Positions 13,925 through 21,748 of a stretch of DNA of 22,282 nucleotides are shown one piece after another. The notes beneath the pieces are model-generated. The model saw only the letters and a list, made by a program, of their open reading frames with translations, was not told the DNA's origin and did not search any database. Origin of the DNA: Corynebacterium sp. (GTDB lineage Bacteria > Actinomycetota > Actinomycetes > Mycobacteriales > Mycobacteriaceae); contig NZ_JASLIP010000058.1 in NCBI RefSeq assembly GCF_030152825.1, forward strand, positions 1-22,282. Direction: 5' to 3'. Position 1 is the stretch's first letter; the number at the start of each line of letters is the position of its first letter. The translations under genes and the position numbers were made by a program.

Positions 13925-13954
13925 TTGGCTGCTCCCCGGCGCGTGCCCTATACT
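13925..13954 (+). promoter_or_regulatory. Promoter of tRNA-Gly
   Basis: TTGGCT (13925-13930) and TATACT (13949-13954) are separated by 18 bases, 26 bases before the mature tRNA. The palindrome GTGTCCAGGACAC (13964-13976) lies in the leader, just before the RNase P cut. Confidence 0.6.
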
Positions 13955-13980
13955 TAATCGCTAGTGTCCAGGACACATTT

Positions 13981-14051
13981 GCCGATGTAATTCAATGGTA
14001 GAATGTCAGCTTCCCAAGCTGAATACGCGGGTTCGATTCCCGTCATCGGCT
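13981..14051 (+). tRNA. tRNA-Gly, anticodon CCC
   Basis: A complete 71-nt cloverleaf. The 7-bp acceptor stem is GCCGATG/CATCGGC with discriminator T. The D arm is ATTC/GAAT around AATGGTA, the anticodon stem TCAGC/GCTGA holds the loop TTCCCAA (anticodon CCC, reading GGG), and the T arm has the loop TTCGATT. The 3' CCA is not encoded (TCA follows). It has its own promoter and is followed six bases later by a strong terminator hairpin, so it is a monocistronic tRNA gene. Confidence 0.97.
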
Positions 14052-14056
14052 CATTT

Positions 14057-14086
14057 CCCCCGGTGCGCGCGTCAGCGCACCGGGGG
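14057..14086 (+). terminator. Terminator of tRNA-Gly
   Basis: A perfect 12-bp GC stem (14057-14068 with 14075-14086, CCCCCGGTGCGC/GCGCACCGGGGG) with a 6-nt loop is followed by TTTC. It begins six bases after the tRNA. Confidence 0.8.
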
Positions 14087-14240
14087 TTTCGCTATCCCGA
14101 GCCAGAAAATCCGCCCCTCCCCGCTACACTCATATCCACCATCACCCTGCCGAATCCCTACCGGCAGGCCGGGCGCTGGGGCGAGGTTGACGTCCTAAAA
14201 CTCACAGCGCCCTGGGGGCGCAGAAGGAAGGACCACGAAG

Positions 14241-15695
14241 ATGGCGCAGCAGCAGGCCAGCCAGCAGGAAAAAGAGCAGGCCAGCGAGCAGGGGCTGACG
14301 CGAATCAGCGACGCAGACAACCCCTACCCGGTGCCGGAGGAATACCCGGAGTATCAGCCGAAAAACGATACGACGAAGGGGCAGCGCAAGCTCTCCGTCT
14401 ACACCGCCATCGACGCCCTCTTCATCATCATCACCCTCGCCCTGACCGCCTGGTACCTGGCGCTGATGATTCTCAACGGCTTCAATATGGAGACCAAGAG
14501 CCTGATCTGGGTGATCTGGTGGTTCCTCGTGCTCGCGTACCTTTCGCTGCCGCGCATGCACCAGCTTTTCACCTTTGTCTACGTGCCGGACTACTTCGTC
14601 GCCCGCGCCCGCACCTCGGATGGGCTGCTGGGCGACCCGGTGAATATTGCGCTCCACGGCTCGGAGGAGGATATCCACGCGGTGCTGCTGGCCGCCGGTT
14701 GGACGAAGGCGGACAAGATCACGCTGCGCTCCAGCTGGAAGATCGCCGTGTCCAGTGTGTTCCGCAAGTCCTACCCGGCAGCACCGGTCAGCCCGCTGGT
14801 GATTTTCAAGCGCTCGCAGGCCTTCGCCTATCAGCAGGAGGACTCCGGCAGCGCGTCCAAGCGCCACCACGTGCGACTGTGGCGCACCCCGGATGATTGG
14901 GCACTGCCCGGCGGGGAGAAGGTCCCCTGGATGGCCGGCGCGACCTACGACCGGGGCGTGGGGCTGTCCAGCTTCACCGGGCAAGTCACCCACAAGATCG
15001 ACGAGGACACGGACGCCGAGCGCGACTACCTCATCGGCACCCTGCAGTACGTCGATCCGGAGATCACGGTGAATATCCTTCCCGACTTCTCCTCCCCGTA
15101 CATCTGCCACAACGGCGGCGGGGACAAGATCGTCACGGATGGTGACCTTCCGATTGTCGACGTCACCGGCGCGGCCGAAAGGCTCGCTGACGTTCCCGAG
15201 GTGCGCCAAGGCGTGCAGGCGCGCAAAAAGGAGGCAGAGGCCAGCCGCAAGCGGGACAAGGAGCTGCCCCCGGCCGAGATGAACATCGTCGGTGCGCTGA
15301 CCGCCATCGTGGCGATCTTCACCGCGTGGCGCTCCGGCACCCAGCTGGCGAACATCGGCTGGGTGACTGGCTCGCTGAAGCAGACCTGGGTGCTCTACGG
15401 GCACTTTGTCGGGGCGCTCGCGGCGCTACTGTTCCTGGCCCTGACCTTCATGCGCATCCGGTGGGCGCGCGTGCTGCTGATGATCACGATCACGCTGATC
15501 TCCGTTGGCGACCTGTTGGCCGCCGGCACCTCCGAACACCACGTGGCCAGCAACCTCTTCATGGTGGCGGTCGCGCTGGTGCTGGTGATGAGTATTTCCT
15601 CCGAGAGCTCCAGGCGCTGGGTCAGCGGCGGCCGGGAGGACAAGGTGGTCAGCTACAACCTGCGCCACCCCAACCGTGGGCTATCCGTGGAGTAG
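14241..15695 (+). CDS. LssY_C-domain integral membrane protein, 484 aa
   Basis: ATG 14241 follows GAAGGAAGGACC. A small perfect hairpin (GCGCCC/GGGCGC, 14207-14221) lies just before this RBS. Domain order: a Gln/Glu-rich N-terminus (1-50), two membrane helices (about 57-77 and 87-103), a soluble LssY C-terminal-type domain (about 133-285), a charged coiled segment (about 320-343), and four further helices (about 348-363, 385-403, 409-428, 437-452). In the LssY_C domain, VNIALHGSEEDIHAVLLAAGWTKAD, VIFKRSQAFAYQQ and WMAGATYDRGVGLS are typical. LssY_C domains occur beside DedA or PAP2 phosphatase domains in lipid-related proteins, but none is fused here, and the biochemical role is unknown. It lies 91 bases upstream of ramB on the same strand. 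The stretch 14090-14240 holds a 7-bp inverted repeat (14146-14168) and no other gene. Confidence 0.85.
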   Translation: MAQQQASQQEKEQASEQGLTRISDADNPYPVPEEYPEYQPKNDTTKGQRKLSVYTAIDALFIIITLALTAWYLALMILNGFNMETKSLIWVIWWFLVLAYLSLPRMHQLFTFVYVPDYFVARARTSDGLLGDPVNIALHGSEEDIHAVLLAAGWTKADKITLRSSWKIAVSSVFRKSYPAAPVSPLVIFKRSQAFAYQQEDSGSASKRHHVRLWRTPDDWALPGGEKVPWMAGATYDRGVGLSSFTGQVTHKIDEDTDAERDYLIGTLQYVDPEITVNILPDFSSPYICHNGGGDKIVTDGDLPIVDVTGAAERLADVPEVRQGVQARKKEAEASRKRDKELPPAEMNIVGALTAIVAIFTAWRSGTQLANIGWVTGSLKQTWVLYGHFVGALAALLFLALTFMRIRWARVLLMITITLISVGDLLAAGTSEHHVASNLFMVAVALVLVMSISSESSRRWVSGGREDKVVSYNLRHPNRGLSVE

Positions 15696-15786
15696 CCAGC
15701 GCCAGCCGCGGGCGAGATATTCAGCAGGAACCTGCCGCGGGCAACGCCCCGCCACACAATGCCTCCGCAACGAAGAAAGGTTCAGC

Positions 15787-17331
15787 ATGGCAGACGCACC
15801 GTCCCCCGGATCCCGGGGTGTCCGGAGCACCCAGGGTGCCCGAGCTTCCCAGAACCCCCGCACGCCGGACGAGACGAACCGGAACTTCGTGGGTTCCCGG
15901 CTGCGCCAGCTGCGCAAGGAGCGGGATATCTCGCAGGCCCAGCTCGCCACGACCCTGGGGCTGTCCGCGAGCTACGTCAACCAGATCGAGCACGATCAGC
16001 GCCCCCTGACCCTGGCGGTGCTGCAGAAGATCACCAGGGCCTTCGGCGTGGACGCCACCTTCTTCGCCAACGAGGACTCCCTCCGCCTGCTCGCCGAGGT
16101 TCAGGACGTCATGGCCGACCGCGATATCTGGCCGACTCCGGTGGACGTCACCGAATTGGCCGAGCTGGTGCGCCACCACCCCGCGATCGCCCGCGCCATG
16201 GTGGACATGCACAGCCGCTACCGAAACGTCTCTGACAAGCTCACCCTGGCCACCGAGGAGCGCCTGCAGGGCTCTGCGGTGCTGTCCATCACCCCTCGTG
16301 GCGAGCTCTTCGGGCGCGCCTCCGGGCCGGAGGCCTTCTCCATGCCACACGAGGAGGTCCGGGACTACTTCTACGCCCGACAGAACTACGTGGACGTCCT
16401 GGACGTGCAGGCCGAGAAGCTTGCCAAAAAGCTGAACCTCGGGGCCACGCAGATCCGCCACGCGGAAGCGATCCTCGTCGACCGGCTCACGGATAAGCAC
16501 AACGTGACGGTCACCTACTCCCGGGACATGGGGGACACGCAGCACAGCTTCGACCCGGAGACGAAGCGGCTGTACGTCTCTGCGATGATGCGCCCCGGCC
16601 AGATCGCCTTCCGCCTGGCCACCGAGCTGGCCTACCTGGAAGCAGGCCCGACCATCCGCTCCCTCGTGGAGCTGGGCAACTTCACCTCCGATGCCTCCCG
16701 CAGGTTGGCCTCCCGCGGCTTGGCCACTTACTGGGCGGCGTCCCTACTGATGCCCTATGGGCAGTTCCACGCCTCCGCCGAGGAGTCCCGCTATGACCTG
16801 GAGTTCCTCATGCGCGAGTACGGGGTGGGCTATGAGACGGTCTGCCACCGGCTATCCACCCTGCAGCGCCCCAGCCTGCGTGGGGTGCCCTTCACCTTCG
16901 TGCGGGTGGACCGGGCGGGAAATATGTCCAAGCGGCAGAGCGCCTCTGGCCTGCACCTCTCCGGCTCGGGTGGGACCTGCCCGCTGTGGAATGTCTACGA
17001 GACCTTCAGCTACCCGGGCAAGATCATGCGGCAGATCGCCCAGATGCCCGACGGCCGCACCTACCTGTGGGTCGCCCGGACGGTGAATCACCACCGCTCG
17101 GCGTGGGGGAACCCGGGGAAGATGTTCGCTATCGGCCTGGGCTGCGAACTGCGGCACGCGCAGCGCACCGTGTACGCCGATGGCCTCGACCTGGACGACA
17201 CCTCCGCGGCCACCCCAATCGGGTCCGGCTGCCGCCTGTGCCCGAGGATGACCTGCCCGCAGCGCGCGTTCCCGCCGATCGACCGGCAGGTGGACATCGA
17301 CGCCCACCGCTCCTCGGTCTCGCCGTACTAG
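15787..17331 (+). CDS. ramB: RamB-type regulator of acetate and carbon metabolism
   Basis: In C. glutamicum RamB represses acetate-activation and glyoxylate genes and tunes several central carbon genes. Here the protein has an XRE-type helix-turn-helix (about 36-90: VGSRLRQLRKERDISQAQLATTLGLSASYVNQIEHDQRPL), a central IrrE-like (DUF955) region, and the ScfR-type C-terminal domain ending in GSGCRLCPRMTCPQRAFPP with its conserved Cys residues. The start is ATG 15787 with AAGAAAGG upstream. At 514 aa it is about 35-40 residues longer than the C. glutamicum protein, because of a low-complexity Ser/Arg/Pro N-terminal extension before the HTH. Part of this may be non-native if a later start is used. 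No sdhC gene lies next to it, unlike C. glutamicum as I recall it. It converges on the gene at 17390 across 58 bases without a clear terminator. Confidence 0.92.
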   Translation: MADAPSPGSRGVRSTQGARASQNPRTPDETNRNFVGSRLRQLRKERDISQAQLATTLGLSASYVNQIEHDQRPLTLAVLQKITRAFGVDATFFANEDSLRLLAEVQDVMADRDIWPTPVDVTELAELVRHHPAIARAMVDMHSRYRNVSDKLTLATEERLQGSAVLSITPRGELFGRASGPEAFSMPHEEVRDYFYARQNYVDVLDVQAEKLAKKLNLGATQIRHAEAILVDRLTDKHNVTVTYSRDMGDTQHSFDPETKRLYVSAMMRPGQIAFRLATELAYLEAGPTIRSLVELGNFTSDASRRLASRGLATYWAASLLMPYGQFHASAEESRYDLEFLMREYGVGYETVCHRLSTLQRPSLRGVPFTFVRVDRAGNMSKRQSASGLHLSGSGGTCPLWNVYETFSYPGKIMRQIAQMPDGRTYLWVARTVNHHRSAWGNPGKMFAIGLGCELRHAQRTVYADGLDLDDTSAATPIGSGCRLCPRMTCPQRAFPPIDRQVDIDAHRSSVSPY

Positions 17332-17389
17332 CGGCTGTCGGGCGCGTGGTGGGGGGCGCGGGCTGCGCCACAGCGTGGCCGTCGCGTGA

Positions 17390-18511
17390 CTAGTGGCGCG
17401 GTGGCGTGATGTCGAGCGAGGTATCGGTGTTGTAGTACCCGAAGCCCGGCTCCTCGCGGTCGAATAGACCGATCTGCGCGCGGCGTTCCAGCTCGCGGCG
17501 GTTATAGGTAGCCTGCTGGATCGCCTCCTCCGAGTCGAAGCCGGACCCCAGGGCGCCGGCGATCATGCCGAGCGAGGCGGCGAACCACGCCAGCAGCAGA
17601 TAGTTCCACAGCTCCACGGGGTGACCAATCTGCAGGCTGAAATACTTCACCGGCACGACCGCCGCCGCCAGCAGGAGCAGCACCCCGATGAGCAGCAGGT
17701 ACATCAGCAACGAGGAGATCGCCACGGTGACCAGGGTGGCGTAGTTATCCCACCGGGCGCGCCACCACCCCACCGAGTCGTAGCGCAGCTTCGAGGAGCG
17801 GGGGTTCCACAGGCTGTTGTTGTAGATCAGCCAAAAGGTCATCCCACAGATCGCGAGCATGCTGATGAGGATCAGCCGCCAGATCGGCATCAGAGAGCTC
17901 ATCAGCCAGATCGAACCGAAAAACACGCCGAAGGCGCCACTGGCCACGCCAAGGGCGATGGACCCGGAGAGCGCGCGCAGCAGGGCCATCGGCCGGTTGC
18001 AGCGGATCATGCCGAGCAGCAGGCGGAGGGTGCGGCCGCGGCCCTCCAGCACGCGGGTGGTATCCGCTCGGACGTCGCCGCCCGCGATGTCCTCGTAGCC
18101 GTCGATGTTTTCTTCGGGCACGCCCGCACCGGCCATCTTGCCCTGCACCAGGCGGGTCATCTCTTGCTTCAGGCCGAGCTTCGCGCGCAGCAGGCCGAAG
18201 GCGGGGAGGCAGAGCATAGTCGCTTTGCCGTTCTGGATGCACTGGCTGATCACCGGCCGGCGGGTGCTGAGCGGCAGGTCGGTGAGGTAGATCAGCCGGT
18301 CCCACTGGTACTTCTCGAGCACGTCGATGGTGTTATCGTGCAGCTCCACGGTTCCACGGGAGCTCATCGGGAAAGAGCCGATGCGCAAGTAAAGCTCGGC
18401 GGGTTCCCCGGTGCGGTGGTCCTTGGCTGCTTTTTGGAGATCGGCGAAGAGCGCCTTAGCGCGCCGCTCGGGCAGGCCGGGGTCTGCCACGATGCCGATG
18501 CGGGTGGTCAT
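17390..18511 (-). CDS. Integral membrane protein with soluble N-terminal domain, 373 aa
   Basis: ATG 18511 begins MTTRIGIVADPGLPERRAKALFADL, an alpha/beta-looking cytoplasmic domain of about 175 residues with a LIYLTDLPLSTRRP motif. Four or five membrane segments follow (about 183-205, 211-230, 258-290, 302-323), and the tail is charged (RRELERRAQIGLFDREEPGFGYYN). I do not recognise a named family. Corynebacterial genomes carry a similar conserved protein beside lpd, from memory. The RBS is weak and distant (AAGGAA). It lies downstream of lpd on the same strand, separated by a 235-base gap that contains a strong hairpin, so it is probably transcribed separately. Confidence 0.8.
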   Translation of the reverse strand: MTTRIGIVADPGLPERRAKALFADLQKAAKDHRTGEPAELYLRIGSFPMSSRGTVELHDNTIDVLEKYQWDRLIYLTDLPLSTRRPVISQCIQNGKATMLCLPAFGLLRAKLGLKQEMTRLVQGKMAGAGVPEENIDGYEDIAGGDVRADTTRVLEGRGRTLRLLLGMIRCNRPMALLRALSGSIALGVASGAFGVFFGSIWLMSSLMPIWRLILISMLAICGMTFWLIYNNSLWNPRSSKLRYDSVGWWRARWDNYATLVTVAISSLLMYLLLIGVLLLLAAAVVPVKYFSLQIGHPVELWNYLLLAWFAASLGMIAGALGSGFDSEEAIQQATYNRRELERRAQIGLFDREEPGFGYYNTDTSLDITPPRH

Positions 18512-18637
18512 GGGTGCTTCGTTGTTCCTTGCCTCAGGAGGGATTGTGGACTGCCCGCAGCGCAGCCGGGCTGTGGGGGATCACCGGTATCTGCGCTGGA
18601 TGGGGTGGATTTTACGGTGGGTGGCCCTAGCGCAGCC

Positions 18638-18684
18638 AAGCGCGCCCCCGAGCCGGTCATTGTCGCCGGCTCGGGGGCGCGCTT
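18638..18684 (-). terminator. 19-bp GC hairpin between lpd and the downstream membrane-protein gene
   Basis: A perfect 19-bp stem (18638-18656 with 18666-18684) closes a 9-nt loop, 63 bases after the lpd stop. On the - strand the stem is followed by GGCTGC, not a T run, so it is either a weak terminator or an mRNA 3' stabiliser. The rest of the 18512-18746 gap holds nothing recognisable. Confidence 0.6.
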
Positions 18685-18746
18685 CAGAGTTTCTCGGCGG
18701 GCGCTGTGGTCCGCCGGTGAGGGCGCATGCGCGCCCCGGTTACCTG

Positions 18747-20171
18747 TTAGAGGTTGATCATGTGGCCGCCGATACCGTGGGCGGCTTCCTTCATGGCCTC
18801 AGACAGGGTCGGGTGCGTGTGCACGTTGCGGGAGATCTCGTCCGCGGTGAGATCGAAACGCTGCGCCAGGGTGAGCTCCGGCAGGAGCTCGGAGACGTCC
18901 GGGCCGACCATGTGACCGCCGAGCAGCTCGCCGAACTCTGCGTCCGCGATGAGCTTCACGAAGCCCACTGCGTTGCCGAGGCCCTGAGCCTTACCGTTGG
19001 CGGTGTATGGGAAGGTCGCGACCTTGATCTCGCGGCCGTCCTCCTCTGCCTTCTTACGGGCTGCTTCCTCGGTGTAGCCGAAGGATGCGACCTGCGGGTT
19101 GCAGAAGGTAGCGCGCGGCATCATCTGGTAATCGCCCAGCTCCTGGGTCTCCGCATCAGCGATGGTCTCTGCCGCGACAACGCCCTGCGCCTCAGCGACG
19201 TGGGCCAGCTGCAGCTTCGCCGTTACGTCGCCGATTGCGTAGATGTTCTTCGCGGAGGTGCGCATGCGCTCGTCGATGACGATCTCGCCGCGCTCGCCCA
19301 ACTCGACGCCGGCCTTGTCCAGGCCGAGGCCCTCGGTGCGTGGGGCGAAGCCGATGGAGACCATGACGCGGTCTGCCTTGAGGGTTTCGGACTTCTTGCC
19401 ATCGGCGGACTCGATGTCAACCTCGACGCCCTTGCCCTCGCCCAGGTCACGAACCTCGGTGGTCTTGTGACCGGTCTTGAGGTTGACGCCGAGGCGCTTG
19501 TACTGCTTCGCGATCTCGCGGGAGACGTCCTTGTCCTCGTTCGGCAGGACCCGGTCCATGAACTCGACGACGGTGATGTCCACGCCGAAGTTGGAGAGCA
19601 CGTAGGCGAACTCCATGCCGATGGCACCGGCACCGATGATGACCATGGACTTCGGGGCGTTCTCGTCGAGGATCTGCTCCTCGTAGGAGACGATATTGCC
19701 GCCGATCTCCACGCCCGGCAGAGACTTCACGACCGAGCCGGTGGCGATGATGGCGTTATCGAAGGTGATCTTCTTACCCTTATCGTCGCCGTCGACGATG
19801 GAGATCTCCTTGTCGGAGACGAACTCGCCGCGACCGTTGATCTCCTGGATCTTGTTCTTCTTCATCAGGTAGTGAACACCCTTGACGATGGAAGAAGAGA
19901 CCTTGCGGGAACGCTTGTGCGCTGCACCGAAGTCCATGGAGATGTTATCGCCGGTAATTCCGAACGTCTTCGCTTCCTTGGTGATGGTGTGCACCAGTTC
20001 CGCGTTACGGATCAGAGCCTTCGAGGGGATACAACCCACGTTGAGGCACACGCCGCCCCAGTACTGCTTCTCGACAACTGCGGTCTTGAGGCCCAGCTGC
20101 GCCGCGCGAATTGCGGCGACATACCCGCCAGGGCCTGCACCGATTACTACTACGTCATAATGTTCAGCCAC
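18747..20171 (-). CDS. lpd: Dihydrolipoamide dehydrogenase (E3)
   Basis: This flavoenzyme re-oxidises dihydrolipoamide of the pyruvate and 2-oxoglutarate dehydrogenase complexes and makes NADH. All key features are present in 474 aa: the FAD site VVVIGAGPGGY (7-17), redox disulfide Cys42/Cys47 in GGVCLNVGCIPSK, the NAD site VIIGAGAIGMEFAYV, the second FAD segment IYAIGDVTAKLQLAHVAEAQG, and the catalytic His453/Glu458 in HTHPTLSE. The sequence aligns closely with the recalled C. glutamicum Lpd from its first residues (M-x-EHYDVVV). This fixes the start at GTG 20171, with GGTGGGGG as RBS, rather than GTG 20180. TATAAG (20186-20181) just upstream may be its own -10. A 36-codon ORF ends 16 bases upstream. 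Confidence 0.96.
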   Translation of the reverse strand: MAEHYDVVVIGAGPGGYVAAIRAAQLGLKTAVVEKQYWGGVCLNVGCIPSKALIRNAELVHTITKEAKTFGITGDNISMDFGAAHKRSRKVSSSIVKGVHYLMKKNKIQEINGRGEFVSDKEISIVDGDDKGKKITFDNAIIATGSVVKSLPGVEIGGNIVSYEEQILDENAPKSMVIIGAGAIGMEFAYVLSNFGVDITVVEFMDRVLPNEDKDVSREIAKQYKRLGVNLKTGHKTTEVRDLGEGKGVEVDIESADGKKSETLKADRVMVSIGFAPRTEGLGLDKAGVELGERGEIVIDERMRTSAKNIYAIGDVTAKLQLAHVAEAQGVVAAETIADAETQELGDYQMMPRATFCNPQVASFGYTEEAARKKAEEDGREIKVATFPYTANGKAQGLGNAVGFVKLIADAEFGELLGGHMVGPDVSELLPELTLAQRFDLTADEISRNVHTHPTLSEAMKEAAHGIGGHMINL

Positions 20172-20187
20172 GGCCCCCACCTTATAT

Positions 20188-20298
20188 TTAAATCGAACCC
20201 AGAGCCAGCTTCAGTTTGGAGAGGGCATCCGCGCTGCCGTGGGCGAATCCGCCCAGGAAGTCGGTGACGAGGAGGATGAATTGGTCGATGAACTGCAT
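20188..20298 (-). CDS. 36-aa amphipathic peptide, candidate PorA/PorH-like mycomembrane porin
   Basis: A short ORF runs from ATG 20298 to TAA 20188, with AAGGA nine bases upstream of the start. The peptide begins MQFIDQFILLVTDFLGGFAH and ends ALSKLKLALGSI. Codons are the GC-ending set used by well-expressed neighbours. There is no signal peptide and no Cys. Polar residues fall at Gln6, Asp13, His20 and Ser27, exactly seven apart, with hydrophobic residues elsewhere, so it should form one long amphipathic helix. Corynebacterial PorA and PorH (about 40-57 aa) and the 40-aa PorA of C. jeikeium share this design: short, signal-less, helical and oligomeric. It lies divergent to a mycolyltransferase, whose class O-mycoloylates such porins in C. 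glutamicum. The gene itself is likely; the porin role is inference. Alternatives are an lpd leader peptide or a small membrane regulator. Confidence 0.62.
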   Translation of the reverse strand: MQFIDQFILLVTDFLGGFAHGSADALSKLKLALGSI

Positions 20299-20436
20299 GT
20301 CTGGTGGTCCTTAAAATTCCGAGGAAAATCCGAAGTTTCTTGGCCTTCACGTGCCGCGATGCCAGCGGAATGGGAACAGGCTGTCCACTTCCTGCATTAG
20401 TTCTAGCAGCTTTATGGGCAAAAACACTAAGAAAAG

Positions 20437-20465
20437 CTGGCATTTACTTTCCCTTAGCTCATAAT
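20437..20465 (+). promoter_or_regulatory. Candidate promoter of the mycolyltransferase gene
   Basis: CTGGCA (20437-20442) and CATAAT (20460-20465) are 17 bases apart, giving a leader of about 90 nt before the ATG at 20561. It lies in the AT-richer 262-base gap shared with the divergent small ORF. TACTAT at 20472-20477 is an alternative -10. Confidence 0.4.
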
Positions 20466-20560
20466 CACGGCTACTATCTAGCTGGTAGATTCCCAGCCGC
20501 TGGTCGGGTCAGGGATAGAAAAACCGCCGATCACCACAGCTGATACGCAAAGGAAATTCG

Positions 20561-21685
20561 ATGAAGAAGCACCTCGCCCGCGGCCTCGCCGCAGCACTCG
20601 CGGTCGCCATGCCGTTTTCCGTGGTCACCACCACCGCTCAGCAGGCCTCGGCCGCCCCAGTGAGCGCCAAGGCAGCCGTCGGCGAGGCCGAGGCCGCTGG
20701 CCTGTTCTGGGACGAGCTGCCGGGCACCGTGGACCCGAACACCAACGGCCGCTGGGTCGGCAAGATCAAGCGCCTGAAGTCCGAGGGCCACAACGTCCGC
20801 TACGCCACCGCGACCTCCCCGGCCATGGGTGGCCTGGAAATCCCGCTGGTCGTCATCGGCCCGAAGGGCAAGAAGCTCGGCGAGACCGCTGACCTGCCGA
20901 CTCTGTACCTGCTCAACGGCGCAGACGGCGGCGAGGGGCGCGCGAACTGGATCAGCCAGTCCGACATCGTCGAGTACTACGGCGAGAACCTGAACGCCAA
21001 CGTCGTCATCCCGATGTCCGGCGCGTTCAGCTACTACACCGACTGGGTCAACGAGTATAAGGCCGCCGGCTACAAGCCGATGTGGGAGACCTTCCTGGTC
21101 AAGGAACTGCCGCAGACCATCGAGGCGGAGCTGAAGTCCAACGGCAAGCGCGCGGTGGCCGGCATGTCCATGTCCGCGACCTCCTCGCTGAACCTGGCTG
21201 CCCACAACCAGGGCTTCTACGATTCGGTCGGTTCCTTCTCCGGCTGCGCGTCGACCACCAAGGGTCTGGCGCCGGCGTTCATCGACATCACCCTCAACCG
21301 CGGCCGCACCAGCGTCAACGAGATGTGGGGCGGGGCCCATTCCAAGGCCGCTGTCTACAACGACGCCCTGGTCAACGCTCACAAGCTGGTCAAGCAGCCG
21401 AACATGTACGTCTCCAACTCCTCCGGCCTGGTCGGCAAGCACGACGTGCTGACCTCCGAGCGCGTGGACGGCGACCTGCCCTCCGCCGTCACCGTCGCCG
21501 TCGAGGGCGGCGTGATCGAGTCCGCCACCAACGGCTGCACCCACGACCTCGACGTGAAGCTGAAGTCCCTGGGCAAGAAGGACGCCACCTTCAACTTCCG
21601 CAACGCCGGCACCCACCAGTGGGGCTACTGGCAGAACGACCTGCGCGACTACCTGCCGGTCCTGAAGAAGGCCTTCGGGAACTAA
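20561..21685 (+). CDS. Secreted mycolyltransferase (antigen 85 / corynomycolyl transferase type)
   Basis: Enzymes of this family move mycolic acids between trehalose monomycolate and trehalose, arabinogalactan or protein outside the membrane, building the mycomembrane. The 374-aa protein has a signal peptide (MKKHLARGLAAALAVAMPF, probable cut in QQASA-A near residue 31). The nucleophile motif GMSMSATSS has Ser203, and the base is His352 in GTHQWGYWQNDLRDYLP. Glu320 lies 32 residues before His352, the same spacing as Glu228/His260 in Ag85C, so the triad is probably Ser203-Glu320-His352. A single-domain protein without the C-terminal repeats of PS1/Cop1 is a Cmt-type enzyme. RBS AAAGGAAA precedes ATG 20561. 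Whether it acts on trehalose or on protein cannot be told by eye. Confidence 0.93.
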   Translation: MKKHLARGLAAALAVAMPFSVVTTTAQQASAAPVSAKAAVGEAEAAGLFWDELPGTVDPNTNGRWVGKIKRLKSEGHNVRYATATSPAMGGLEIPLVVIGPKGKKLGETADLPTLYLLNGADGGEGRANWISQSDIVEYYGENLNANVVIPMSGAFSYYTDWVNEYKAAGYKPMWETFLVKELPQTIEAELKSNGKRAVAGMSMSATSSLNLAAHNQGFYDSVGSFSGCASTTKGLAPAFIDITLNRGRTSVNEMWGGAHSKAAVYNDALVNAHKLVKQPNMYVSNSSGLVGKHDVLTSERVDGDLPSAVTVAVEGGVIESATNGCTHDLDVKLKSLGKKDATFNFRNAGTHQWGYWQNDLRDYLPVLKKAFGN

Positions 21686-21694
21686 AAACACCAC

Positions 21695-21720
21695 ACCCGG
21701 CCCTCCCCCAAGGGCCGGGT
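21695..21720 (+). terminator. Hairpin after the mycolyltransferase gene
   Basis: A 10-bp stem (ACCCGGCCCT/AGGGCCGGGT, 21695-21704 with 21711-21720) with a 6-nt loop, ten bases after the stop. The downstream T run is missing, so termination may be partial. Confidence 0.55.
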
Positions 21721-21748
21721 CTAACGCGCTGCGGGAGGTGCGGCCATC

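Noticed and set aside
18411..20267. Very long + strand open frame (618 codons) opposite lpd
   Set aside because: Lpd on the other strand is unmistakable. The antisense frame is Leu/Asp/Val-rich without any motif and has no RBS.
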